From Chlamydiota bacterium (lineage in GTDB: Bacteria; Chlamydiota; Chlamydiia; Chlamydiales; FEN-1388): a DNA stretch of 36,987 nt. The stretch is taken from the NCBI GenBank assembly GCA_013287775.1, contig JABDDE010000006.1, forward strand, positions 1 through 36,987, written 5' to 3'. Below, in pieces: positions 17,064 to 24,693 of the stretch; position 1 is the first letter of the stretch; each line of letters opens with the position of its first letter. A program made the translations under genes and the position numbers. The notes beneath the pieces are model-generated. The model made no database searches, was not told the origin of the DNA, and was given only the letters and a program-made list of their open reading frames with translations.

Positions 17064-18591
17064 ATAAAGTGAATACTCTATCTAAGGGAGTTCGCACTTG
17101 GCGTATATCCTGCTGTTTTCGCACAAAAGGATGCCCTGCCAGTGTCCCTGTTTCGCATTCAACCACAAACCAGTAAAAACTTTCAAGTCCTACGGCATAA
17201 GAAGCAGTGGACGCCCCACCAAAGCGTGGATTGCACTCGACAATATGCTCCTCGCCATCACTTCCCACAATAACCTGGAGCACAGCAGGTCCATATAGCT
17301 CTATACACGAAGCAAATCGTGCAGCTAAGGCTTCGAGCTTTTCTGCATGCAGGGTAGTCGTCACTTGGGACTCACCATGCTCGACAAGATCACGCGTGCG
17401 CGCTACAACCCCATGCAGCTGCCCTTGACGCCCTACATACAGGTCTATACTATATTCACGGCCCTCTATATATGGCTGAAAAATTGGGCACTCCATTTTG
17501 GGTATAGCACTTGCTTTTGTACTGCGCACGCATTTGCCCCCGGCTCCATAGCGCTCCTTGACAATGATGTCATCGTAGGGGCACCGCTCCAGGGAGTCAT
17601 AGGTGGCAATGGCAGGCAAGTTATGGGCCGTAAGGTGCTCTGCAAAGGCCATTTTATCTGCACAGATGGCGACACTGGAAAGGGGCGATACAAGGGCAGT
17701 GATACCAGCTTCTTGGAGTTTCGGCACATGTGCTGCAAAAAAGCTGAGATCTGCATCTCGTGTAGGAATAATTGCTCGTATGTGGTGCTCTTGACAGTAG
17801 GCAATAACACTCTCTACCGAAAGCGCCTCGAGGTGAGGACTGTGCCAAAAATAGTCTACAAAATAGCGCCCTACTACATTGGCATTGGCATCTTGCCCAT
17901 GAAGAGTGGTGAAGGTGGTAGATTTCTGTATGGCACGCCTCACTGTCTCGAGAAGAGGCACTTTTCTTGAAATACTCGTCACCAGCACACCGTAGTTTTG
18001 CTTACCATCGTTTTGCTTTTTGCGCATCCATAATCCATACAAATAGGCATCATGGAGGGCGCCTGCCTTGTATACATGGTCTTTCAAGTGGCCTTCAAGC
18101 TGGAATTTGGAGTGTTCTAAAATAGAAATAACGTGTGTTCTAAAATCATACACTTCAGCGGTAAGCTTTCGAAAATTTAGCTCTTCGAGTACCTGCAAGA
18201 CCAATCGAATAAATACTCGAAAATAGTGGGCAAAGTCATCGCTACCTTCTTTAAAACGAGGGTCAAGCAGAACGGAGAGTTCGGCGCGCTTTGCATGCCA
18301 GTCGATATGAGTAAGCCCACCATATCCAATCAGGGTGTTTTGCAAAAAAAAGCTAAATAGAATCTGGTTGGGCCTTTCTTGAATCACCCCTTGTAATAAA
18401 GAGGGGGTGATTACCGTATCGAAATAGTGTTCTTGATCGGTCGCACTTATGGGTTCATAGCTTCTGAGAATGGCCATCTGGCTGTTGCGCCAGCATCGAA
18501 TAGGCTCTTTATCTTCTGGGCGTATGGTGGTAATAGAGAACCCTTCGGGATCAGTATACTCTGCATGGGCAAGACAGTGGTATTTCCTCAT
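17056..18591 (-). CDS. GNAT acetyltransferase / ATP-grasp ligase fusion, 511 aa
   Basis: Two domains are visible. Residues about 17-190 resemble a PseH/RimJ-type GNAT (SITTIRPEDKEPIRCWRNS, FFLQNTLIGYGGLTHIDW, then the LNFRKLTAEVYDFRTHVISI acetyl-CoA-binding region). Residues about 198-511 form an ATP-grasp ligase: a pre-ATP-grasp Rossmann-like part (YGVLVTSISRKVPLLE), ADKMAF with the first lysine (313), IIVKERYGAGGKCVR with the glycine loop (343-356), FQPYIEGREYSIDLY, and the metal-binding ECNPRFGGAS (452-461). ATP-grasp enzymes usually join a carboxylate to an amine through an acyl-phosphate. A protein that could both acetylate a sugar amine and form an amide or peptide-like bond fits the operon, but the substrate is not known. 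The start overlaps the MATE stop as ATGA. Confidence 0.85.
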   Translation of the reverse strand: MRKYHCLAHAEYTDPEGFSITTIRPEDKEPIRCWRNSQMAILRSYEPISATDQEHYFDTVITPSLLQGVIQERPNQILFSFFLQNTLIGYGGLTHIDWHAKRAELSVLLDPRFKEGSDDFAHYFRVFIRLVLQVLEELNFRKLTAEVYDFRTHVISILEHSKFQLEGHLKDHVYKAGALHDAYLYGLWMRKKQNDGKQNYGVLVTSISRKVPLLETVRRAIQKSTTFTTLHGQDANANVVGRYFVDYFWHSPHLEALSVESVIAYCQEHHIRAIIPTRDADLSFFAAHVPKLQEAGITALVSPLSSVAICADKMAFAEHLTAHNLPAIATYDSLERCPYDDIIVKERYGAGGKCVRSTKASAIPKMECPIFQPYIEGREYSIDLYVGRQGQLHGVVARTRDLVEHGESQVTTTLHAEKLEALAARFASCIELYGPAVLQVIVGSDGEEHIVECNPRFGGASTASYAVGLESFYWFVVECETGTLAGHPFVRKQQDIRQVRTPLDRVFTLYA

Positions 18592-19967
18592 GCAATAGCC
18601 ACCTCTTGAGTAGCTATTTGCGTGCGAATTTTGAGTCGGTAGCGTGTATAGTAGGTGAGTACAATGGCGGCATTATAGAAAGCAAGGCACATCCAGGCGC
18701 TGTCAGCATTGTAGTGATAGACGCTGATAATAAGATACACAGGCAAAATATAGCCTAGCCAGTTCCAGAGCGCATTGACGTACATGACGAATTTGGTATC
18801 TTTGGCAGCCGTAAAGATGCCAAACATGACCCATGCATAGCCGTCAAAGAGAAAATAACATGACATCCATAACGCTGCAGCCCTGAGGGTTGCAAGAAAG
18901 TCAGGATTTTCTGCCAAAAATGCCTCGTCAGAGGAGAAAAACCATGTCGCAATCGTATCACTATAGGTAAAGAGTAGGGCAAAGATACATACAAAAAGGA
19001 TGCTATGGAGCTTCATAGCCGAGCGCACCACTTTTGGAAGAAGCTCGAGTTTTTCCGCGCCAAAAATATTCGAAACCACAGCTGCAGACCCTTTTGCAAG
19101 GCCGTCAATGATAAATCCCATGAGTAAATACAGGCTTTGAACCACGGTTGCACAGGTCATCGTATACCCACCTGCCATAATCAGAATACGAAAGAAGAGC
19201 ACATGCGCAATAAGCTCATTCATCCGGCCAATGCCTGAAGGCAGAGCTATACGAAGAAATTCTTTCAAGAGCGAAAAATCAAACTTAAAATTTGAAGTTT
19301 TATATGTACTGCGGTTTTTTTTGGACAAAAAGCATGACAGGCAAAAGAGGAGCTGCAGGCACTCCGAGATACCTGTTGCCAGGGCGGCACCATAACTACT
19401 CATATTATAGCCAAACACGAAGAGGCAGTCGAGAGCAATATTACAGAGATTACCAGCGATCATGGCGATAGTAACGATATGCATGCGGCCGATACCAATA
19501 AAAAAGCTCGAGACAGTCATAAAGCCAACAAGGCAGGGGGCAAAGTAGAGCTGCGTGATGAAATAGTCCAATTCGAGCTCTGTATTGCCTGTATTTGCAA
19601 AAAGGAGGGGGCCGAGCAGGTGCCCACCTATCCAGAAGATGGGGGTGATCATGAGGGTAAGCCACAGCATCTGCCATACGGGGGTTGCGACTTGATGTAA
19701 GCTGCCTTGTCCATTGGCTTTCCCTACAAATATCTCTGCAGTTTCGACAACTGCTAAGGGCAGCATCAGGCACATCCAGACAGTAAGGCCGGCATTGGCT
19801 GCTGCGTTCATAGCCTGCGTCGACGCATGAGCTAGGATGAAGCGGTCAGCAAAGAACATCAGGCTTCCAGATAAAAAGCCCATCATGAGAGGCCAAGAAA
19901 TCGCCCACATTTCGCGCAGCGTCCCCACAGGATGCCGAGTAAGTTGATAGGTTGATTGTGTAGACAT
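18588..19967 (-). CDS. MATE-family transporter, 459 aa
   Basis: Polytopic membrane protein with about twelve hydrophobic segments and the two-half arrangement of the MatE family. WPLMMGFLSGSLMFFADRFIL opens the first half and IALPSGIGRMNELIAHVLFF the second. Members export drugs or metabolites by Na+ or H+ antiport, and related MOP-superfamily proteins flip lipid-linked sugars. The ATG at 19967 lies 4 bp beyond the stop of the symporter gene, with no Shine-Dalgarno of its own, so translation is probably by re-initiation. An upstream extension in frame would overlap the symporter and is unlikely. It ends in an ATGA overlap with the GNAT/ATP-grasp gene, which suggests it exports or flips the operon's product. 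Confidence 0.87.
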   Translation of the reverse strand: MSTQSTYQLTRHPVGTLREMWAISWPLMMGFLSGSLMFFADRFILAHASTQAMNAAANAGLTVWMCLMLPLAVVETAEIFVGKANGQGSLHQVATPVWQMLWLTLMITPIFWIGGHLLGPLLFANTGNTELELDYFITQLYFAPCLVGFMTVSSFFIGIGRMHIVTIAMIAGNLCNIALDCLFVFGYNMSSYGAALATGISECLQLLFCLSCFLSKKNRSTYKTSNFKFDFSLLKEFLRIALPSGIGRMNELIAHVLFFRILIMAGGYTMTCATVVQSLYLLMGFIIDGLAKGSAAVVSNIFGAEKLELLPKVVRSAMKLHSILFVCIFALLFTYSDTIATWFFSSDEAFLAENPDFLATLRAAALWMSCYFLFDGYAWVMFGIFTAAKDTKFVMYVNALWNWLGYILPVYLIISVYHYNADSAWMCLAFYNAAIVLTYYTRYRLKIRTQIATQEVAIA

Positions 19968-19971
19968 ATGT

Positions 19972-21219
19972 TTAGGAGTGTTGCTCGGTGATAAGTGACT
20001 GTTCGATAGACAGTTCTTTTTGGCCGTAATAGAGTGCCTCATCGAGCTCGCCCTCTTGTTTGGCAACGAGGATGGCACAGACCGTATCACCGGTAATATT
20101 CAGCGTCGTGGTTGCCATGTCACGAAGGCGATCGATACTTGCCAAGATGGCAATGCCTTCTAAGGGGATCCCGACGGATGCAAAGACAATGGAGAGCATA
20201 ATAATACCACCGCCAGGAATACTTGCAGTTCCCAGAGTTGCTAAAATGACCGATGTTGCGAGTACTATAAGCTGTTGCATGTGCAGCTCAATGCCATACG
20301 CCTGGGCAATAAAAAGGGCGCCCATGACCTGAAAGAGCGCAGAGCCATTCATGTTCAGAGAGCAGCCAAGAGGGAGCACAAAAGAGGCGAGATTTTTTGA
20401 AATACCCAGCTTTGAAGTGGCGCATTGGATATTTGCCGCAAGGCTAGCGGCACTAGAACACGTTGAAACAGCCGTCCCAATGGCTTCCGTCATACCAGCA
20501 AAGAAGGGCAGTGGGGATAGGCGCGCTAGGAAAAACAGGATGCCACAATAGACAACTGCACAAAAGATGAGGCTTGCTGCATAGTAGCTTATCAGGAATT
20601 CAAACACAGGGAGCAGTACATGAGCGCCAAAGGAGCCCACAGCCCATGCCATCAGCGCAAAGACACCGAAAGGGGATAAGGACATGATGAGCGATGTCAT
20701 ACGAAACATCACTTGAGAGAGCGCCTCGATGACGTGCAGGAGAGGAGCCGCCTTTTCACGGACTAAGTTTATGCATACACCCAGAAAGATCGCAAATATA
20801 ATAATCTGCAGAATATTTCCATCGGCAAAGCTTTGAATGGGGTTTTTGGGGACTATGGAAAGCAGAAGATCGCTAAATGGCGGAATTTCTTTTGCCTGCA
20901 TGGCTACGGTTGTGGTAAAATGAAGGTCTTTACCAAGCTCAAGCCAACTTGAAAAGACAAACCCAAACCCTATGGCAAGGAGGGTAGTGATAGCGTATAA
21001 AACGCATGTAGTTATCCCTACACGGCCGAGTTGCTTACGATTGGTGGTGTTGGCAATGGCACAGGTCATGGAAGCAAAGATGAGCGGTACGATTACCATA
21101 TGCAGCAAGTTAAGAAACAGCGTTCCTATCGGTTTCAAATAACTTGCTTTAGGACCAAGTATGAGGCCAGTTATCACCCCACAAACGATTGCTAGTACAA
21201 TTTTAAGCCAAAGTTTCAT
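19972..21219 (-). CDS. Dicarboxylate/amino acid:cation symporter (DAACS family)
   Basis: Inner-membrane Na+- or H+-coupled carrier of the SLC1/GltP/DctA family, importing glutamate, aspartate or C4-dicarboxylates. The family features are present: an N-terminal WLKIVLAIVCGVITGLILG helix, LNLLHMVIVPLIFASM, a Ser-rich hairpin (TAVSTCSSAASLAANI), the GTASIPGGG hairpin tip and the binding helix RDMATTTLNITGD. The ATG at 21219 is chosen by alignment with the family N-terminus and gives 415 aa. The frame stays open upstream but runs into a palindromic repeat 9 bp before this ATG. It is the first gene of the operon, so it may supply an amino acid or dicarboxylate to the following enzymes, or may simply be co-located. 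Confidence 0.9.
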   Translation of the reverse strand: MKLWLKIVLAIVCGVITGLILGPKASYLKPIGTLFLNLLHMVIVPLIFASMTCAIANTTNRKQLGRVGITTCVLYAITTLLAIGFGFVFSSWLELGKDLHFTTTVAMQAKEIPPFSDLLLSIVPKNPIQSFADGNILQIIIFAIFLGVCINLVREKAAPLLHVIEALSQVMFRMTSLIMSLSPFGVFALMAWAVGSFGAHVLLPVFEFLISYYAASLIFCAVVYCGILFFLARLSPLPFFAGMTEAIGTAVSTCSSAASLAANIQCATSKLGISKNLASFVLPLGCSLNMNGSALFQVMGALFIAQAYGIELHMQQLIVLATSVILATLGTASIPGGGIIMLSIVFASVGIPLEGIAILASIDRLRDMATTTLNITGDTVCAILVAKQEGELDEALYYGQKELSIEQSLITEQHS

Positions 21220-21228
21220 AATGGATAC

Positions 21229-21266
21229 GTCATATGCAATTTTTCTTGCGGAAAATTGCATATGAC
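21229..21266. repeat. Short CATATG-type palindrome, copy 5
   Basis: GTCATATGCAATTTTTC pairs with GAAAATTGCATATGAC directly upstream of the symporter start and inside its leader. It could influence expression of the operon. The rest of 21267-21433 holds a GGGTCA/TGACCC hairpin, a GCAACAA palindrome fragment and a TATAAT at 21408-21413 that may serve holA. Confidence 0.8.
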
Positions 21267-21433
21267 AAAAATAGCGCGATGTTCGACTTACGAGGGTCAG
21301 ATGTTGACCCCGATATTGTTGCTTGAGGGGCAACAACAGCAAAAAGTCGCACATTGCGTAAAAATAGCTTACACGCTCCTATCAGCACAATGCTGCGGTA
21401 GCGGCGCTATAATGTTAAACTAATTGTATCAAA

Positions 21434-22450
21434 ATGGCGCAAAAAATGCAAGACAATAGTGTAAAAATTATTTTTAAATCCTGGGTGCAGCTGGAGCGGG
21501 CGCTTAGCACATACACGGTGTTTCCTCGCTGCATTCTTATGCAATGCAAAGAGGCTTTTGAGCTAGATGAGTGCTGCTCACTATGTATCGATCTTTTGAG
21601 AAAAAAAGTAGAAAATCTCGTGATACGACAGGTAAGTGAAGAGAGGCTCTATAGTGGAGGCAGTGATTTCGCATTTTTTGCAGAAACGCCACTTACCATT
21701 ATTAACTATCCTGAACGTTTTATGGAGGAAAGTGGGTGGGATGCATGTGTAAGAGATAACATGATTTGCCTGACGACAGAGTTGCCTGCGCCGTTTTATA
21801 AAAAAATCCAAGCCTCTTTACTCCATATCGATATCCCCGAGCCAAAGCCGTGGGAGAAGCGGGGGGCTATTGAAGAGTGGATTGTGTGGCGTTGCCGCCG
21901 AGAAAAGAGAAATATACAGCCTGAGGCTGTGCAGTTTTTGGCTAAAGAATTTGGTAGTGATCGTTTTGTACTGCGTCAGGAGCTTGAAAAGCTGTTTGTA
22001 TACAGTTTGGAGAGGGAAGTGATTACGGTAGCCGATTTGGAGGTAGTGATTCCGGCCTCGCCACAAGGGACTGTATGGCAGCTTTGCGACGCTATTTTCG
22101 TAAGGGATGCTCAGGCCGTAGTGCGAGTGCTTCGAGGCATACAAGAGAGTGAGTTTCATGTTTTTCAGACGCTGCGTGGACTTCGTAGTCAGATGCAATC
22201 GGCACTCAGGTTGGTTTCTATGCATGCCGGCGGCATGTCTCGTGAAGAGATACGAGCTACGATGCCGCAGCTTCGTGGCAAGCTTTTTGATCGCCATTTT
22301 GATCTTGCTTTGCAATATGGGCTTGAGGCATGTAAAAAAGCGCTTATTGCAATTGATGCCACTGAAGTCGAGCTAAAAAACTCTTCCCAGGATGAAGAGC
22401 TCACACTGGAGAGACTAGCGCTGAAAGCTACATTAGTGATTGTTAATTAA
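21434..22450 (+). CDS. holA: DNA polymerase III delta subunit (HolA-like)
   Basis: The delta subunit opens the beta sliding clamp within the clamp loader during chromosome replication. The call rests on overall organisation, which is weakly conserved in this family: an N-terminal degenerate AAA+ domain without a usable Walker A motif, a middle region with REKRNIQPEAVQFLAKEFGS and FVLRQELEKLFVYS, and a C-terminal collar domain with VWQLCDAIFVRDAQAVVRVL and ELTLERLALKATL. The 338 residues match the usual 330-345. The start ATG has no good Shine-Dalgarno; a second ATG lies at 21446. The last 18 bp overlap the convergent toxin gene. Confidence 0.75.
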   Translation: MAQKMQDNSVKIIFKSWVQLERALSTYTVFPRCILMQCKEAFELDECCSLCIDLLRKKVENLVIRQVSEERLYSGGSDFAFFAETPLTIINYPERFMEESGWDACVRDNMICLTTELPAPFYKKIQASLLHIDIPEPKPWEKRGAIEEWIVWRCRREKRNIQPEAVQFLAKEFGSDRFVLRQELEKLFVYSLEREVITVADLEVVIPASPQGTVWQLCDAIFVRDAQAVVRVLRGIQESEFHVFQTLRGLRSQMQSALRLVSMHAGGMSREEIRATMPQLRGKLFDRHFDLALQYGLEACKKALIAIDATEVELKNSSQDEELTLERLALKATLVIVN

Positions 22451-22807
22451 AAATTTTAATATACTTTCTTTTGTTTCCTTGCCTTGTGCCACTGCAATGA
22501 CAAGATTTTCAAGATCCTCTTTTTTGAAGGTTGTTTTTACGTTATTCACTTCCAAAAAGACAAGTGTGGCCGCATAACCGGTTCTTTTATTAGCATCGTA
22601 GAAAGGATGATTACACACAAGATGATACAAGTATGCCGCAGCTTTTTGGTAGACAGAAGGATACATCTCTTGCTCAAATAATACTGTTCTAGGCGCGTCT
22701 ACAGCAGAATACAACAGGTTTTTATCTCGGATTCCCGGCATTCCACCATATCTTTTGATCATTTCGTCATGAAGCAAGATGACCTGTTCAATTGTCAGAT
22801 ATTCCAT
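22433..22807 (-). CDS. Doc-type toxin of a toxin-antitoxin pair
   Basis: Fic/Doc-fold protein of 124 residues. The active-site motif HPFYDANKRTG (67-77) matches the Doc/Fic signature with the catalytic His 67, metal-binding Asp 71 and phosphate-binding NKR (73-75) all present. Doc toxins phosphorylate elongation factor Tu and stop translation. The N-terminus MEYLTIEQVILLHDEMI and the YGGMPGIRD segment are typical of death-on-curing proteins. Its ATG overlaps the antitoxin stop by one base (TAATG), so the pair is translationally coupled. The gene's 3' end runs 18 bp into holA from the opposite strand. It appears intact. Confidence 0.92.
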   Translation of the reverse strand: MEYLTIEQVILLHDEMIKRYGGMPGIRDKNLLYSAVDAPRTVLFEQEMYPSVYQKAAAYLYHLVCNHPFYDANKRTGYAATLVFLEVNNVKTTFKKEDLENLVIAVAQGKETKESILKFLINNH

Positions 22808-23067
22808 TATTTACTAGCTAATCGCTGCAGTACATCGTCATTTTCTCTCAGTACTTTATTTAAGGCTTTCTTGAACTTATTCTCACTGAGATCAATATGT
22901 TTGGCATCTTGCTTCTCAATATTTTCGCAGAGAGACTCAATAACATATTGACGCATACTGATTCCCTTTTGCGCTGCTAGCATTTTCAGATAGGCATGTT
23001 GCTCAGCGGGAAAATCAATGGTAAGCCGTACAGTATCTTCTTTTTTATGGTGTTGCATGTGTCTCAT
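22807..23067 (-). CDS. Ribbon-helix-helix antitoxin partner of Doc
   Basis: An 86-residue protein. The strand DTVRLTIDFP is followed by helices AEQHAYLKMLAAQKG and SMRQYVIESLCENI, the pattern of a ribbon-helix-helix DNA-binding domain. The Lys/Asp-rich tail would be the toxin-neutralising part. The frame extends up to 23139, but a strong promoter at 23098-23126 rules out starts above about 23091. Of the two ATGs left, 23067 has GGAG nine nt upstream, while 23082 has none and would leave a 9 nt leader. Autorepression of the promoter is expected for this family. Confidence 0.8.
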   Translation of the reverse strand: MRHMQHHKKEDTVRLTIDFPAEQHAYLKMLAAQKGISMRQYVIESLCENIEKQDAKHIDLSENKFKKALNKVLRENDDVLQRLASK

Positions 23068-23097
23068 AATATCTTGCTCCATTGTTGTTACAGCTTT

Positions 23098-23126
23098 ATT
23101 ATACCGTAAATACTGAAATACGTCAA
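23098..23126 (-). promoter_or_regulatory. Strong sigma-70-type promoter of the toxin-antitoxin operon
   Basis: On the - strand, TTGACG (23121-23126), a spacer of exactly 17 bp and consensus TATAAT (23098-23103). The spacer begins with GTATTT repeated after 2 bp (GTATTTCAGTATTT), a possible operator for the antitoxin. This is the best promoter match in the window. Confidence 0.75.
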
Positions 23127-23232
23127 ATGTTGATTCCAAAATGCAGAAAAGCCTCTTGCAAAAATGTCAGCAGTATAGGACAATATTTTGCATCGTGAAG
23201 CCTGTGTGGCTCGATAATTAAAGGAGAAAATT

Positions 23233-23385
23233 ATGTTAATGGAAATTTTGCTTAAAAAAGAAGAAGTCGACGATGAGGAAGACGAAGACTTCGAAGACGA
23301 TTTCGACGATGCTGATTTTGACGATGATTTTGATGACGACGATTTCGATGATGACGATGATGACGATGATGCAGCATACGCATAA
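23233..23385 (+). CDS. 50-residue hyperacidic Asp-rich microprotein
   Basis: Start ATG with a perfect AAGGAG at 23221-23226 and a 6 nt spacer, ending TAA at 23383-23385. After MLMEILLKKEEV the protein is almost only Asp, Glu and Phe, with Phe spaced every 4-5 residues (DEDFEDDFDDADFDDDFDDD) and a C-terminal run of eight Asp before AAYA. It ends 6 bp before the methylase gene and is probably co-translated with it. A Phe/Asp pattern like this could bind a basic partner (histone-like or ribosomal protein) or cations. I know no family for it. Confidence 0.75.
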   Translation: MLMEILLKKEEVDDEEDEDFEDDFDDADFDDDFDDDDFDDDDDDDDAAYA

Positions 23386-23391
23386 GAACGT

Positions 23392-24093
23392 ATGCTCTAT
23401 CTTTTGCCTAACGTCTTAAATGACGATGCAACAAGTCATCTTACGCTCCTTCCGCAAAGTGTGCATGATGTTGTGCAAACACTCGATGGCATTATTGCTG
23501 AAAGCGAGAAAGAGGGACGCAGGTTTCTTAAGCGATTCAAGCTTAAGAAACCTCTTCAAGAGACTCCTGTGTGGCTTTTAAATGAGCATACAAAAAAGGA
23601 AGATCTCAAAGCCTTACTCGAACCGCTGAAAAGTGGTCTCGTTGTGGGGCTCATCTCAGATGCGGGTCTACCTGCTATTGCTGATCCTGGGGCTATTCTT
23701 GTAGCCCTTGCACATGAGCACCACATTACCGTACACACCCTTGTAGGGCCATGTTCGATCATTATGGCTTTGCAGCTCTCAGGCTTTTCAGGGCAGCATT
23801 TTTCCTTTCATGGATATTTGCCAAAGCATGCTGAGGAGCGCGTGAAGGCCATAAAAGCAAAAGAAGCAGAGGCAAAACGCACCGGCGCGACACAAATTTT
23901 TATTGAGACGCCTTATAGAAATGATGTGCTCTTGCAAGAGATGCTCCGCACTTTACATGATACTACAAGAGTATGCGTAGTATGGGACATCACTCTACCG
24001 ACTCAAGGCGTTATTTCAAAATCAGTAGCAGCGTGGAAAACCATGCAGCCGCTCGCTCTCAAAGGAAAGCCTGCAGTGTTTTTAATAAGTTAA
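23392..24093 (+). CDS. RsmI/YraL-like SAM-dependent methyltransferase, 233 aa
   Basis: Member of the tetrapyrrole-methylase fold family that includes RsmI, which 2'-O-methylates C1402 of 16S rRNA. The signature VVGLISDAGLPAIADPGA (84-101) contains the SDAG and DPG motifs that hold S-adenosylmethionine. GPCSIIMALQLSGF, GYLPKH and FIETPYRND follow in family order. It is shorter than E. coli RsmI (286), lacking the C-terminal extension and part of the N-terminus, like a known second subfamily, so the exact target is uncertain. A 12 bp perfect inverted repeat (23521-23532 with 23542-23553) lies within the coding sequence. A fragment of another methyltransferase follows the stop in the same frame. 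Confidence 0.82.
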   Translation: MLYLLPNVLNDDATSHLTLLPQSVHDVVQTLDGIIAESEKEGRRFLKRFKLKKPLQETPVWLLNEHTKKEDLKALLEPLKSGLVVGLISDAGLPAIADPGAILVALAHEHHITVHTLVGPCSIIMALQLSGFSGQHFSFHGYLPKHAEERVKAIKAKEAEAKRTGATQIFIETPYRNDVLLQEMLRTLHDTTRVCVVWDITLPTQGVISKSVAAWKTMQPLALKGKPAVFLIS

Positions 24094-24414
24094 CGTCATA
24101 TAGAGTATCAATACGATACCATCATTGGCATATCTTCTTTGATTCACCTACCAAAAGATGATCTGCCTTTACAAATTCAAAAAATTTCTCGACTTCTAAA
24201 GCCACAATGCATATTTTTTGTAAGTTTTATAGAAGGGGAGAATGAGGGATTTGAAGACCCAACAAAAACAGGTACATTGAGGTATTTTGCTCTTTGGACT
24301 GAGAGTGAGTTAGACAGTCTTTTTTCTCCCTATTTTACGCTCCTTGAAAATCATAGGGTATACAACAAAAAAATGGATCGGACGTTTCTACTTAGGGTAT
24401 ATGTGTTGCGGTAA
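24094..24414 (+). pseudogene. 5'-truncated class I SAM methyltransferase
   Basis: The frame continues directly after the stop codon of the preceding methylase gene and reads HIEYQYDTIIGISSLIHLPK, then LLKPQCIFFVSFIEGE, GTLRYFALWTESELDS and a final beta strand ending RVYVLR. This is the second half of a Rossmann-fold methyltransferase (motifs IV to VI plus the C-terminal strand). The SAM-binding motif I and the whole N-terminal half are missing. The only start codon is an internal TTG at 24139. It is best read as the remnant of a gene deleted up to the methylase stop codon. Confidence 0.78.
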
Positions 24415-24487
24415 ATAATGACTCCACATTGTTGCCTGAAGGGCAACAACAAGCTGCAAATGGGCCTAACTGGTTTTGCGCTCATAG

Positions 24488-24649
24488 AAATCGACATTTG
24501 TCGATTTGGTGCCGCTTTTTGATGGCTAGAAAAGCGGCCGCAAATCGACATTTGCTGATTTGGTGCCGCTTTTTGATGGTTGGAAAAGCGGCCGCAAATC
24601 GACATTTGCTGATTTGGTGCCGTTTTTTGGTGTCTTGAAAAGTGGCCGC
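24488..24649. repeat. 3 x 54 bp tandem repeat of double hairpins
   Basis: Units at 24488-24541, 24542-24595 and 24596-24649. Each has a small hairpin (AAATCGACATTTGTCGATTT in unit 1) followed by a larger one (GCCGCTTTT / AAAAGCGGC), so the array could form six stems in a row. A - strand frame across it would encode an 18-residue repeat but lacks other signs of a gene. It lies between the methyltransferase remnant and the third large palindromic repeat. Confidence 0.92.
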
Positions 24650-24693
24650 AATCGGCAATTTTGATTGTCCCCTTGCCCTTCAATGTCGCTTCG

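Noticed and set aside
17347-17970. 207-codon + strand frame antisense to the ATP-grasp domain
   Set aside because: The opposite strand encodes recognisable GNAT and ATP-grasp motifs in a coupled operon, so this is a shadow frame.
23068-23139. N-terminal extension of the antitoxin to 23139
   Set aside because: The promoter at 23098-23126 lies inside it, so transcripts would not include that start.
24488-24649. Possible CRISPR array
   Set aside because: The units abut directly with no unique spacers, each unit contains two hairpins, and there are no cas genes.
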